A stretch of 50,951 nucleotides of DNA, from assembly GCA_902769585.1 (NCBI GenBank), contig CACXPT010000022.1:1-50951 (forward strand), written 5' to 3'. This DNA comes from an uncultured bacterium. Lineage in GTDB: Bacteria > Verrucomicrobiota > Kiritimatiellia > RFP12 > UBA1067. The notes beneath the pieces are model-generated. The model had not been told where the DNA came from. It worked only from the letters and a program-made list of their open reading frames with translations, and made no database searches. Position 1 is the stretch's first letter, and every line of letters starts with the position of its first letter. The translations under genes were made by a program, and so were the position numbers. This document shows, piece after piece, positions 21,853-29,647 of this stretch.

Positions 21853-23490
21853 ATGGGAATAAGAGTAATCCCGTACCGCGACGGCTACCGGCCCTACTGG
21901 TATGCCGACTACAAGGAGAACGGAAAAGTGCGGCGAATCCGCCTGACGGAGAGGGTCATGGGGGTGCCACCCCCTAGTCTCTCCATAAAGGATGAAGGGA
22001 GCGTCTTGTACGAAAAAAGCAAGGCTCGCGCCCAAGCCGAGTTCGAGGCATTCGAGAACGAGCGGAAGCGGAAAGGCACTTCCGAACGGCTGATGGAAGA
22101 ATTGATTGCCTCCAAGACCGGCATGAAAGTGAGCTATCCCAAGCTCAAGGACCTGGGGAAACTCTGGAATGGGCTGCCGAGGGATAAGCCCTTGAGCGAA
22201 GGCCGTATCGCCAACAACCTTCATGTAGCGGCCGAGTTTGCCGACTACTGCAAGCGCGAATACATCTATGAGGTTACGGCGAAAGACGTCAAGGGCTTCT
22301 TGGAGTGGCTGAAAGCCCAAGGCATAGCCTGGACGACCATAAAGAGCAAGATGTCATTCCTATCGGGAGCATTCGACAAGTTCTATCGAGGGGAAATCAA
22401 CCCGTTCACCCAGGTCATCAAGCGTAATACGGACGTAAGTGCCAAGACCATTCACCGATGCCCGCTCACCAACGAGCAGATAGAGGCACTTCGGGATGCC
22501 GCTCGGGGCGACGACCTGCTTTACCCGCTTGTCGAATGCGGTCTGGCCACAGGCGCGCGGCTCGTGGACATCGTGCACATGCGAAAGGACAACATCGACT
22601 TCAAAGAGGGGTTTGTAAGCTATGTGGCACAAAAGACCGGAACCATGTGCGACATTCCACTCTTTGACGAGTTCCGAAAGGTATGTGAATGCATCGTTAC
22701 CGCCTCCGATCCGTCCGAGCCATATCTTTTCCCCGAAGCGGCACACTTATACGACACGAACCGAACGGGCCTTTGCAACCGGGGCAAACGGCTATTCGCC
22801 AAGGCGCTTTTCAAGGACATAGGCGCATCCCCAAAGGAAACCGTCATCGTAGATGGCAAGCCACAAGAGCCGCTATCCGCCGTGGAGGTCTATGCCCTCA
22901 TCTACAAACAAGGCTACAAACCGCCGAAGGGAGATAGGATGAAGTCTGTGTATGACATGTACATTGTCCAAGGGAAGTCCTACCGGCAAATCGAAAAGGA
23001 ACTTGGGATCCCCCGTTCTTCCATTACCGACTACCTGAAAGCGATGGAGAAGCTAAGCGGGGACACCCTCATTCGTTTCGATGCCAAGCACGGACACATA
23101 ATAGACAAAATAGAAATGACCAGAAAGCATCGCGATGGTGTTAAGCGAGCCGTCTCGATCTACGGTTGGTCGAGCCTCCGCTCTACATTCTGCCGCCTCG
23201 CCATCGAACGGGGGGTGGACGAGAAGATGATAATGCGGGCCGCCGGGCATAGCAACTTCAAGACGACCATGACCTACTACGACAACCCGACCCGTGCCCA
23301 CCAACGAGAGGCAATGAAAGCAAAAATGGCGGCAACGGCAATCGGGCATTCCGCCACCTCTCTTGCGACCACCATCATGGACATGGTAAGTAGGCTGTCG
23401 AGAGACCAACAAGCGCTATTGGCGGGAAAACTTAATGCCTTTTTTGAGAACGGCACCGACACCTTGAAGCAACTTACCGTTTCCGCATAA
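21853..23490 (+). CDS. int: Tyrosine recombinase (island integrase) with an HTH insert
   Basis: 545 aa. It catalyses integration and excision at the tRNA-Val att site. ATG at 21853 (MGIRVIPYRDGYRPYWY) follows GGAGG at suitable spacing. An N-terminal AP2-like arm and a SAM-like core-binding domain (about 100-190) precede the catalytic domain with Arg in TGARLVDIVHM, Lys in VAQKTG, SLRSTFC, AAGHSN and the nucleophile Tyr in MTYYDNP. Between the Lys and the second Arg lies an extra 100 or so residues with a helix-turn-helix (YRQIEKELGIPRSSITDYLK), not usual in this family. It adjoins attL. Confidence 0.93.
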   Translation: MGIRVIPYRDGYRPYWYADYKENGKVRRIRLTERVMGVPPPSLSIKDEGSVLYEKSKARAQAEFEAFENERKRKGTSERLMEELIASKTGMKVSYPKLKDLGKLWNGLPRDKPLSEGRIANNLHVAAEFADYCKREYIYEVTAKDVKGFLEWLKAQGIAWTTIKSKMSFLSGAFDKFYRGEINPFTQVIKRNTDVSAKTIHRCPLTNEQIEALRDAARGDDLLYPLVECGLATGARLVDIVHMRKDNIDFKEGFVSYVAQKTGTMCDIPLFDEFRKVCECIVTASDPSEPYLFPEAAHLYDTNRTGLCNRGKRLFAKALFKDIGASPKETVIVDGKPQEPLSAVEVYALIYKQGYKPPKGDRMKSVYDMYIVQGKSYRQIEKELGIPRSSITDYLKAMEKLSGDTLIRFDAKHGHIIDKIEMTRKHRDGVKRAVSIYGWSSLRSTFCRLAIERGVDEKMIMRAAGHSNFKTTMTYYDNPTRAHQREAMKAKMAATAIGHSATSLATTIMDMVSRLSRDQQALLAGKLNAFFENGTDTLKQLTVSA

Positions 23491-23510
23491 TAAGAAACGG
23501 CTTGCTGCCG

Positions 23511-23879
23511 CTATGCCGCCCCCGTGGACAAGACCTTGCGACGGCGATATTCTTCACGGCGGGCGGCATTCCTTTCTGCACGACGGGCGAGAACTTCCGC
23601 CGACGGCTGGCGGCGCCCGCTCGCCAACTCATAAAGGGATTCCTCCCTTACCAACCGCCGTCCTGTCGCCGTAACGACATCGAGAAGCCCGTCGGCTATG
23701 GCCCGCCTAAGCTTTGGATAGCTCCATCCAAGGAATCCACGAGCCTCGGCGATGCTCAACAACCTTGTGTGTTCCGCTTTCGCTTGCGGGAGGTCTTTTC
23801 CCTCAAGGATTTCATCAATTCGCGCCAATGTTTCGGGGGTCGCCTTGAGCAGCATTTCCATTCGTGATTGAAAGTCCAT
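23511..23879 (-). CDS. Small helix-turn-helix DNA-binding protein (excisionase-like)
   Basis: 122 aa, convergent with int. The middle carries a MerR/excisionase-like winged motif: LLSIAEARGFLGWSYPKLRR and AIADGLLDVVTATGRRLVRE. The C-terminus is Arg-rich (RAERNAARREEYRRRK). The start at 23879 follows AAGGAGACTCT. A likely role is directing excision or regulating island genes; this rests on fold resemblance and position. An inverted repeat upstream (23890-23949) may be its operator. Confidence 0.65.
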   Translation of the reverse strand: MDFQSRMEMLLKATPETLARIDEILEGKDLPQAKAEHTRLLSIAEARGFLGWSYPKLRRAIADGLLDVVTATGRRLVREESLYELASGRRQPSAEVLARRAERNAARREEYRRRKVLSTGAA

Positions 23880-23889
23880 AGAGTCTCCT

Positions 23890-23949
23890 TGTACATTTGT
23901 GACAAGTAAAGCCCCAAGGTCAAATCAAGTAATACGGCGCAAATGTACA
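23890..23949. promoter_or_regulatory. Inverted repeat TGTACATTTG...CAAATGTACA
   Basis: Perfect ten-base arms at 23890-23899 and 23940-23949 flank the start region of the HTH gene; operator candidate. Confidence 0.5.
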
Positions 23950-24095
23950 CGACCTGTCAATAGTCGCACCCCTCCGAGCAATCCATGTTGAAATGAGGGC
24001 TGGATATACTTTCATTTAATTGCCCCAATGCAAGGCGGACGGAACTTGGATTTCCAATAAAATAAGGGATTTCTTCAATTTCTTTTTACACCCCC

Positions 24096-24127
24096 TTGAA
24101 AGCCTCCTTGGAGGTATGAGATAATAT
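24096..24127 (+). promoter_or_regulatory. Promoter with an operator-like dyad in the spacer
   Basis: TTGAAA (24096), 18 bp, GATAAT/TAATAT (24120-24127). The spacer contains CCTCC-TT-GGAGG (24103-24114). About 50 bp before the ATG at 24176. Confidence 0.5.
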
Positions 24128-24175
24128 TCAACGTTCCCGCAAGGAACAGGAACAACTCACAACGAGGATAAGTAC

Positions 24176-24832
24176 ATGATAAAGAGATACAGAGAATGCA
24201 ATCCTTGCGATTTGCGCAAAGGATCTAATGACGACCCCGTCAGACGACGCGGGCAGAACACACGTACAAGCATACGCCAGTACGCGATGAGTATCAGCAA
24301 GAAGCCTCACAATCTGCCCACGAGCGCGGAGGAGGTACCTCCGAATGTCGTGGACAACAACCAAAAAACAAGGAATAAACAAATGAAGAAAAGAGAAACA
24401 AAAGAATATCGTATATCTTCCGAGGTTTCCGACATCCTAGATCAACAGTTCGTCGAGTCATATCCGCCAGCGTCCACTGAGGAGTTCGCGAAAAACTATG
24501 GTCTGAACGGAGCTCGGTACCTTGCGCCGGTCGTTATGGAGACTCCTTGCGAGGAGGACTTCTATTGGCGCATGGAACCTCTGGCTCGTGCAATTCTGAA
24601 TGATGTGCCTTATGATGCTGCCTGCGACTTCGTTGCGCAGGCTTTTAGAAGAGTTGTCCTGACGAGGCCACAGTCATTCCTTGAGGAACTGACACACCAA
24701 ATGAGGATTGTCGAGCCGTTTTCAATGACGGAGTTCTGTTACGATCTGGCTGTGAACGAACTTGCCGACCTGCTGTTCGTGCCAGGAAAGAAACTGCAGG
24801 CGGCAAAGCTCGATGAGGGTGGGAGAATCTAA
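24176..24832 (+). CDS. Island protein of unknown function
   Basis: 218 aa if started at 24176 (after GAGG), or 149 aa from ATG 24383 (MKKRETKEYRISSEVS, after AAGGA). The first 69 residues are polar and compositionally odd, so the shorter form may be the real one. The core is helical and acidic (SDILDQQFVESYPPASTEEF, WRMEPLARAILNDVPYDAAC). No family is recognised. It is downstream of a promoter with a dyad symmetric spacer and upstream of the putative replication-type gene. Confidence 0.5.
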   Translation: MIKRYRECNPCDLRKGSNDDPVRRRGQNTRTSIRQYAMSISKKPHNLPTSAEEVPPNVVDNNQKTRNKQMKKRETKEYRISSEVSDILDQQFVESYPPASTEEFAKNYGLNGARYLAPVVMETPCEEDFYWRMEPLARAILNDVPYDAACDFVAQAFRRVVLTRPQSFLEELTHQMRIVEPFSMTEFCYDLAVNELADLLFVPGKKLQAAKLDEGGRI

Positions 24833-24835
24833 CAA

Positions 24836-24896
24836 GCTCAGAAAATCCCTAGGGGGAAACCGCAAAAGCGGGAGTACCCCGTTCGTAATACCACAC
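24836..24896 (+). promoter_or_regulatory. Stem-loop leader before the 24911 gene
   Basis: Contains CCGC-AAAA-GCGG and TTCGT...ACGAA hairpins within GGGG...CCCC, directly upstream of the start codon; may control translation. Confidence 0.4.
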
Positions 24897-24910
24897 GAAT
24901 GGAGACAGGA

Positions 24911-25576
24911 ATGAAAATATACCTTCAAGGACAGGAGGAAACCGCCCGTCCGATCGATTACCGCAATCCCACCGACCTAGAGTCGGCAATCGGCGATTTA
25001 CCGTGCCATCCCAAACCGGAGACCCAGAGTTTCCTAAGACGGCAGTGGGCATGCAAGCTTTCTCGCATCTGCGAGGCGGTCGGGTTGTCCTGGCAACAGT
25101 GGTTTACCTGCGTTATGGCGAAACATCATGTGCAAGAGCGCGAAAGAAATCTGCTCCGCTCCGTTATCCTCAATACCAGATATGCCGACTACCTGCCTGC
25201 TGATGCGCCGGAAATCGTCGCTAAAAGGGTTGCGGAAATCGGAGATGCCATTACGCCACCGACATGGTGCAACAAGAGCGAGGACGCCTATAGACGTCTT
25301 TGGTCGGCGACATTGCTCATGGGGGCGGGCGGACATTCGTTTGCCTTTGCAACCGCGCGGATGGCCGCTGCGTTCAATCTCGCAAGCAAAAACACCGTCA
25401 CACGGTTTCTTAACGTTGCAAAAAGGCAAGGACATATCAAGGTTGCCCGCGAGGGTATCGCACGTCCACGTGGCGGCAAGGCGACGTTGTACAAACTCTC
25501 CAACGAGGATGATTACAACAAATGGCGACTCATATCCAATGTTGAGGCTATACCGTGGCTTCATGCCGCATCGTGA
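24911..25576 (+). CDS. Winged-helix protein, possible replication or transfer initiator of the island
   Basis: 221 aa from ATG 24911 (MKIYLQGQEETARPIDY), six bases after GGAG; an ATG four codons earlier is possible. The C-terminal third looks like a winged helix: TARMAAAFNLASKNTVTRFL, NVAKRQGHIKVAREGIARPR, GGKATLYKLSNEDDYN. Three direct repeats immediately follow the gene, a layout seen for Rep proteins and iterons. No relaxase or helicase motif is present, so the replication reading is a guess. Alternatives: a transcription factor of the island. Confidence 0.5.
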   Translation: MKIYLQGQEETARPIDYRNPTDLESAIGDLPCHPKPETQSFLRRQWACKLSRICEAVGLSWQQWFTCVMAKHHVQERERNLLRSVILNTRYADYLPADAPEIVAKRVAEIGDAITPPTWCNKSEDAYRRLWSATLLMGAGGHSFAFATARMAAAFNLASKNTVTRFLNVAKRQGHIKVAREGIARPRGGKATLYKLSNEDDYNKWRLISNVEAIPWLHAAS

Positions 25577-25625
25577 CCAAATCAGGATGCATCGTGACCA
25601 AATCAAAGCCTCATCGTGACCAAGA
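25564..25625. repeat. Three direct repeats CATCGTGACCAAATCA (iteron-like)
   Basis: Two full and one partial copy at 19-22 bp periodicity, starting within the last codons of the preceding gene, followed by an AT-rich stretch (25625-25665). Confidence 0.75.
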
Positions 25626-25922
25626 TTACTAATATTATCTTCAGAGTATTATTAAGAGTCTTCTCTTAAGGGGGGCTGGGGGGACATTCTCTTAATTGGG
25701 TGTCGTCGGCAAACAGCGCGTTGCTTGCTGCCGGCCTGCGGCCTTTCACCGCCGACACCCTCTATATGCGAACGAGCTAGAGCGTGGCAAAAACACACCT
25801 CTGTACCCTCCGGACAAAAGACGGCCAATGTCCTTCCAAAGCTTTTCGGAGACGACCTGGGTGGCATTTTGCCCTGTTCTTGCAGAAATTGGCGTTAGCT
25901 TCCGTCCAAGGAGGAGGGATTA
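25626..25922. other. Gene-free stretch with a large inverted repeat
   Basis: AT-rich segment, then GGGTGTCG (25698-25705) pairing with CGACACCC (25753-25760) around smaller hairpins. No convincing gene. Confidence 0.5.
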
Positions 25923-25931
25923 TGCTATAAT
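25923..25931 (+). promoter_or_regulatory. Extended -10 promoter of the restriction-modification operon
   Basis: TGCTATAAT with a perfect -10 hexamer (25926-25931). The -35 is poor. Confidence 0.5.
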
Positions 25932-25939
25932 GGCCCATG

Positions 25940-26147
25940 TCCAAGCGACCGCAAGGCCGCAACGACCAAACTTCGGCAGGTAGGCGGGGGAGAAATCCCG
26001 TCGAGCGTCGAGGTGGGTAAGCCGTTTCATACGAAATACTACCACAATATTTCTGTTTTGACACAAACGGCACAGGGTAAGTATACCTTCACGGGGTGTA
26101 TTCTGCCCCGTGCATTGTGTCAGCCTGTGGTAGGGCTTCGTATGAGT
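25940..26147 (+). ncRNA. Structured leader RNA upstream of hsdM (candidate)
   Basis: Begins near the predicted transcript start. First a hairpin with a GCAA tetraloop (25945-25960), then CGGG-GGAGAAAT-CCCG (25985-26000). Then a four-part nested stem: CATACGAA/TTCGTATG (26028-26035 with 26137-26144), CTACCACA/TGTGGTAG (26039-26046 with 26126-26133), TGACACA/TGTGTCA (26059-26065 with 26116-26122) and CACGGGG/CCCCGTG (26090-26096 with 26106-26112). 30 base pairs in order. The GGAGAAAT-loop hairpin recurs at 38559-38576 with a different stem. It may be a cis-regulator of the restriction genes or a separate RNA. Confidence 0.6.
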
Positions 26148-26229
26148 GTATGGGGAGCAACAGGTACACCCCGTCTTCATGCACGGAACTTCTCCGACGG
26201 CGGTCGAGGGAGCCACGGAGAACAGAGGC

Positions 26230-27843
26230 ATGTCCAACACAGAGGCGAATCCCGCAGGATCGCACGGAAAGGCTGCCGGCCGCAACGAGCGGGCGGAAGT
26301 CCACAAGGCTATCTGGAAGATAGCCGACGACCTGCGTGGCAAGGTGACGGGCTGGAACTTCATGATCTACGTTCTCGGTACCATCTTCTACCGCTTCATC
26401 TCCGAGATGCTTGAAAGCCGCATGAACGACCATCAGCGGAAGGCGGGACGAATATATTTCGAGTATAGCAAGATGCCTGACGATGCCGCCGACCGTGCTA
26501 AGAAGACGATCACGGACATGCTCGGCTACTACATTCCGCCCTCTCGCCTCTTCCGCAACGTCCGCGAGAAAGAGCGTAACAATCCCGACCTCAACATCTT
26601 CCTCCACGATGCCCTTGCCGCGATTGAGGAGTCCGCCAAGGGAACGGAGACGGAACGGGACTTCAAAGGTTTGTTCGAGGGCATGAACTTCAACGACTCG
26701 CAAATCTTTGGCGACACGGTGCCGGAGCGGAACAAGTACATCGTCAAGATCCTGGACGGTATCGCAAGCATGGATCTGGGCGGATTCAGCGAGCATTCCA
26801 TCGACGTGTTCGGCGATGCCTACGAGTTCCTGATGACGATGTATGCCTCCAATGCCGGAAAATCTGGAGGAGAGTTCTTCACCCCGCAGCAGGTTTCGCG
26901 GTTGCTCGCCCTTATCGCGACGAGAGGCAAGAATAAGATCACGAATGTCTATGACCCCGCCTGCGGCTCGGGCTCGCTTCTCATGCAGGTCGCAAAAGTA
27001 ATCGGCAAGGACAACGTGACGGACGGGTTCTACGGGCAGGAGACGGAACCGACGACACATCGACTCTGTCGCATGAACCTCTTCCTCCACGGCATATCCC
27101 CGCACAAGTTCGACATCCACAAGGGTGACACACTGCTCTACCCGAGCGAATTCCACAAGTCAAGAAAGCCGTTCGAGGTGGCCGTCTCGAATCCACCGTA
27201 TTCGACCAAGTGGGACGGGGACGAGAATCCCGTACTTGTTAGCGACGAGCGATTCGCCCCCGCCGGCGCATTGGCACCAAAGAATGCTGCCGATTTCGCA
27301 TTCATCATGCACACACTTTCGTGGCTCGCTCCAAACGGCACGGCAGCGATTGTATGTTTCCCTGGCATTTTCTATCGTACAAACAAAGCGGAGTCAACTA
27401 TCCGCAAGTATCTCATGGAGAACAACTTCGTCGATGCCGTCATCGACCTGCCGCCAAATCTTTTCTTCGGGAACAACACAATTGCCGTTACAATCCTTGT
27501 CCTCAAGAAGAACAAGACGAACGACAACACCGTGCTCTTCATCGACGGCAAAGACCAGTTCATCAAGGACGGCAATAAGAATCGACTCACGGACGAGAAT
27601 ATCGATAACATCTTCAAGCTTTATTGCGACCGAAAAGACGTGCCGCATCGGGCAGCAGTCGTGCCGTTCGAGAAGATACGGGAAGAAGGATTCAACCTGT
27701 CCGTATCAACGTACGTGGAGCCGGAGGACAAGCGGGAGAAGGTGGACATCAAGAAACTCAATGCAGAGATTGCCGAGATTGTGAAACGGGAGAGTGAACT
27801 TCGCGAAGCGGTTGATACTTTCGTGAAGGAGTACGAAAGATGA
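26230..27843 (+). CDS. hsdM: Type I restriction-modification system, methyltransferase subunit
   Basis: 537 aa. N6-adenine methyltransferase that pairs with HsdS to protect host DNA. N-terminal helical domain (KAIWKIADDLRGKVTGWNFM), then SAM-binding motif I DPACGSGSLLMQ (about residue 240) and catalytic motif IV SNPPYSTKW (about residue 320). ATG at 26230 (MSNTEANPAG) follows ACAGAGG; upstream codons lie in the structured leader. The stop overlaps the hsdS start (ATGA), a translational coupling typical of hsd operons. Confidence 0.95.
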   Translation: MSNTEANPAGSHGKAAGRNERAEVHKAIWKIADDLRGKVTGWNFMIYVLGTIFYRFISEMLESRMNDHQRKAGRIYFEYSKMPDDAADRAKKTITDMLGYYIPPSRLFRNVREKERNNPDLNIFLHDALAAIEESAKGTETERDFKGLFEGMNFNDSQIFGDTVPERNKYIVKILDGIASMDLGGFSEHSIDVFGDAYEFLMTMYASNAGKSGGEFFTPQQVSRLLALIATRGKNKITNVYDPACGSGSLLMQVAKVIGKDNVTDGFYGQETEPTTHRLCRMNLFLHGISPHKFDIHKGDTLLYPSEFHKSRKPFEVAVSNPPYSTKWDGDENPVLVSDERFAPAGALAPKNAADFAFIMHTLSWLAPNGTAAIVCFPGIFYRTNKAESTIRKYLMENNFVDAVIDLPPNLFFGNNTIAVTILVLKKNKTNDNTVLFIDGKDQFIKDGNKNRLTDENIDNIFKLYCDRKDVPHRAAVVPFEKIREEGFNLSVSTYVEPEDKREKVDIKKLNAEIAEIVKRESELREAVDTFVKEYER

Positions 27844-29390
27844 AATCCATTGACGAGCTGATTGAGGAGTTCTGCTCCGATGGTGTGGAATGCAAACCGC
27901 TGGGGGAGCTTGGTGATTTCTACGGTGGGCTGACCGGAAAATGCAAGGATGACTTTGGCAATGGAAATGCAAAATTCATTTCCTACATGAATGTGTATTC
28001 CAATTCTGCTACGAACTTGGAAGTGTCTGATACGGTCAATGTCGGACAGAACGAGAAGCAGAATCAAATCCAGTACGGGGATGTGCTTTTTACAGGATCG
28101 TCAGAAACACCAGAAGAATGTGCCATGTCTTCTGTCGTCACAACAGATGTCACGGAGCCAATATACCTAAATAGTTTCTGCTTTGGTTTTAGGCTGTTTG
28201 ACAAATCTCTTTACCATCCTGGCTTCTTGAAACACTTGTTACGAGGTGAAGCGACACGGAAACAATTGTATAAGACGGCGAGCGGTGTCACTCGGTTCAA
28301 TGTCTCTAAACAAAAAATGGCAAGTGTCATTATTCCTCGTCCTCACATTGAAGTCCAAAGTGAAATCGTGCGAATCCTTGACAGCTTCACGGGACTGATA
28401 GCCGAACTGGAGGCGGAACTTGCGGCACGACGAAAGCAGGATGAGCAGTACAGGGATAGTATTCTTGATTTTGGAGATTCTAATATCTATTGTTGCCTCG
28501 ACGATGTCATACTTTCGCTAAACACGGGATTGAATCCTCGGCAATTCTTTAAACTGAATACAAAAGATGCAGCAAATTACTATGTGACCATCAGAGAAAT
28601 CCATGACGGCAAGATAGTATTTTCGGACAAGACGGATAGGATAAACGATACGGCATTGTCGCTTTGCAACAATCGATCCAATCTTGAAGTCGGAGATGTA
28701 CTGTTCTCGGGTACAGGGACGATTGGTGAAACTGCCGTGATTGAGGAACCACCAACAAACTGGAATATAAAGGAGGGTGTGTATGCCGTTAAGCCAGACC
28801 CTTCAAAGGTGTTGCCTAGATACTTGCACTATGCTTTTATGTGTTCGTCTGTTCGCAAGGCCTATGGTGCTAGAATCTTTGGAGGAACTGTAAAAAGTAT
28901 TTCAATGAAGGATTTGCGGAAGATAAAAATTCCGGTTCCTTCTCTACCCGAACAGAAGCGGATCGTTGAAATCCTCGATAAGTTCGATGCCTTGTGCAAC
29001 GACGAGACGGCTGGGCTGGCGGCGGAGATCGCCGCCCGCAAGAAGCAGTACGAATACTACCGCGACAGGTTGCTAACCTTCAAGAGAAAAGAAGAAGGCG
29101 GCAGTGTTGAAAGTGCCAAGAGGGGGAAGCGGAACTCTCCTCGAAAAGGAGGCAGGTACTATACCGAGGATGGAATGGAACGGCTCAAGCGGAGCGGCAT
29201 GAAAGGACATGAAGCCGCAGAGCGGTTGATCGTCGAGCAGATAGGCGAACGGCATCGGTTGCTGCGACCTCTGACGAGAGAGGCCGCAAGTATCCTCAAA
29301 TCGGTGAAGGGAATGATACCACGTGCCTTGTTCCTCTCCAATGCGATTGTTCGCGAGGCAGAGCGCAGGGCGAAGGAGGAGAAAACATGA
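27840..29390 (+). CDS. hsdS: Type I restriction-modification specificity subunit with C-terminal extension
   Basis: 516 aa. Two target-recognition domains (about 15-190 and 205-400), each followed by a coiled linker: LDSFTGLIAELEAELAARRK and LDKFDALCNDETAGLAAEIA. This is the standard two-half layout that sets the bipartite DNA target. After about residue 410 there is an unusual basic extension (KRGKRNSPRKGGRYYTEDGM, then a helical segment) not needed in ordinary HsdS. The stop overlaps the next small gene (ATGA). The TRDs differ from each other, so the target is likely asymmetric. Confidence 0.92.
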   Translation: MKSIDELIEEFCSDGVECKPLGELGDFYGGLTGKCKDDFGNGNAKFISYMNVYSNSATNLEVSDTVNVGQNEKQNQIQYGDVLFTGSSETPEECAMSSVVTTDVTEPIYLNSFCFGFRLFDKSLYHPGFLKHLLRGEATRKQLYKTASGVTRFNVSKQKMASVIIPRPHIEVQSEIVRILDSFTGLIAELEAELAARRKQDEQYRDSILDFGDSNIYCCLDDVILSLNTGLNPRQFFKLNTKDAANYYVTIREIHDGKIVFSDKTDRINDTALSLCNNRSNLEVGDVLFSGTGTIGETAVIEEPPTNWNIKEGVYAVKPDPSKVLPRYLHYAFMCSSVRKAYGARIFGGTVKSISMKDLRKIKIPVPSLPEQKRIVEILDKFDALCNDETAGLAAEIAARKKQYEYYRDRLLTFKRKEEGGSVESAKRGKRNSPRKGGRYYTEDGMERLKRSGMKGHEAAERLIVEQIGERHRLLRPLTREAASILKSVKGMIPRALFLSNAIVREAERRAKEEKT

Positions 29391-29632
29391 CACCGAAACA
29401 GATTGCATCCATCAAGAAGGCGTGCGAAGGGAAAACCAGGGCGAGGCTAGAGAGGGAAGCGCAGGGCATATTCCCTCTGGAGTTCATGCGTCTAACCCTT
29501 ACAGATGAAGCTTTTGCCGTAGTAAAAGAAATGTCGTCAACTGAATTCAAGGATTTTGTGTCTGAGGCCATAATCCATGCCGCACAAGAAGCAGAGGCGA
29601 TTGGTCGTAGAGCGGAAAGCGAGTTGAGATAG
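29387..29632 (+). CDS. Small helical protein of the hsd operon, unknown function
   Basis: 81 aa starting in the hsdS stop (ATGA). Predicted alpha-helical and charged: MTPKQIASIKKACEGKTRAR, TLTDEAFAVVKEMSSTEFKD, FVSEAIIHAAQEAEAIGRRA. No family is recognised. Tight coupling suggests it works with HsdS or with the following gene. Confidence 0.7.
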   Translation: MTPKQIASIKKACEGKTRARLEREAQGIFPLEFMRLTLTDEAFAVVKEMSSTEFKDFVSEAIIHAAQEAEAIGRRAESELR

Positions 29633-29647
29633 GCGGAGAGCAATGAG

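Noticed and set aside
27260-27285. Sigma-54 site TTGGCACC... inside hsdM
   Set aside because: Spacing is GG-N11-GC and it lies in coding sequence.
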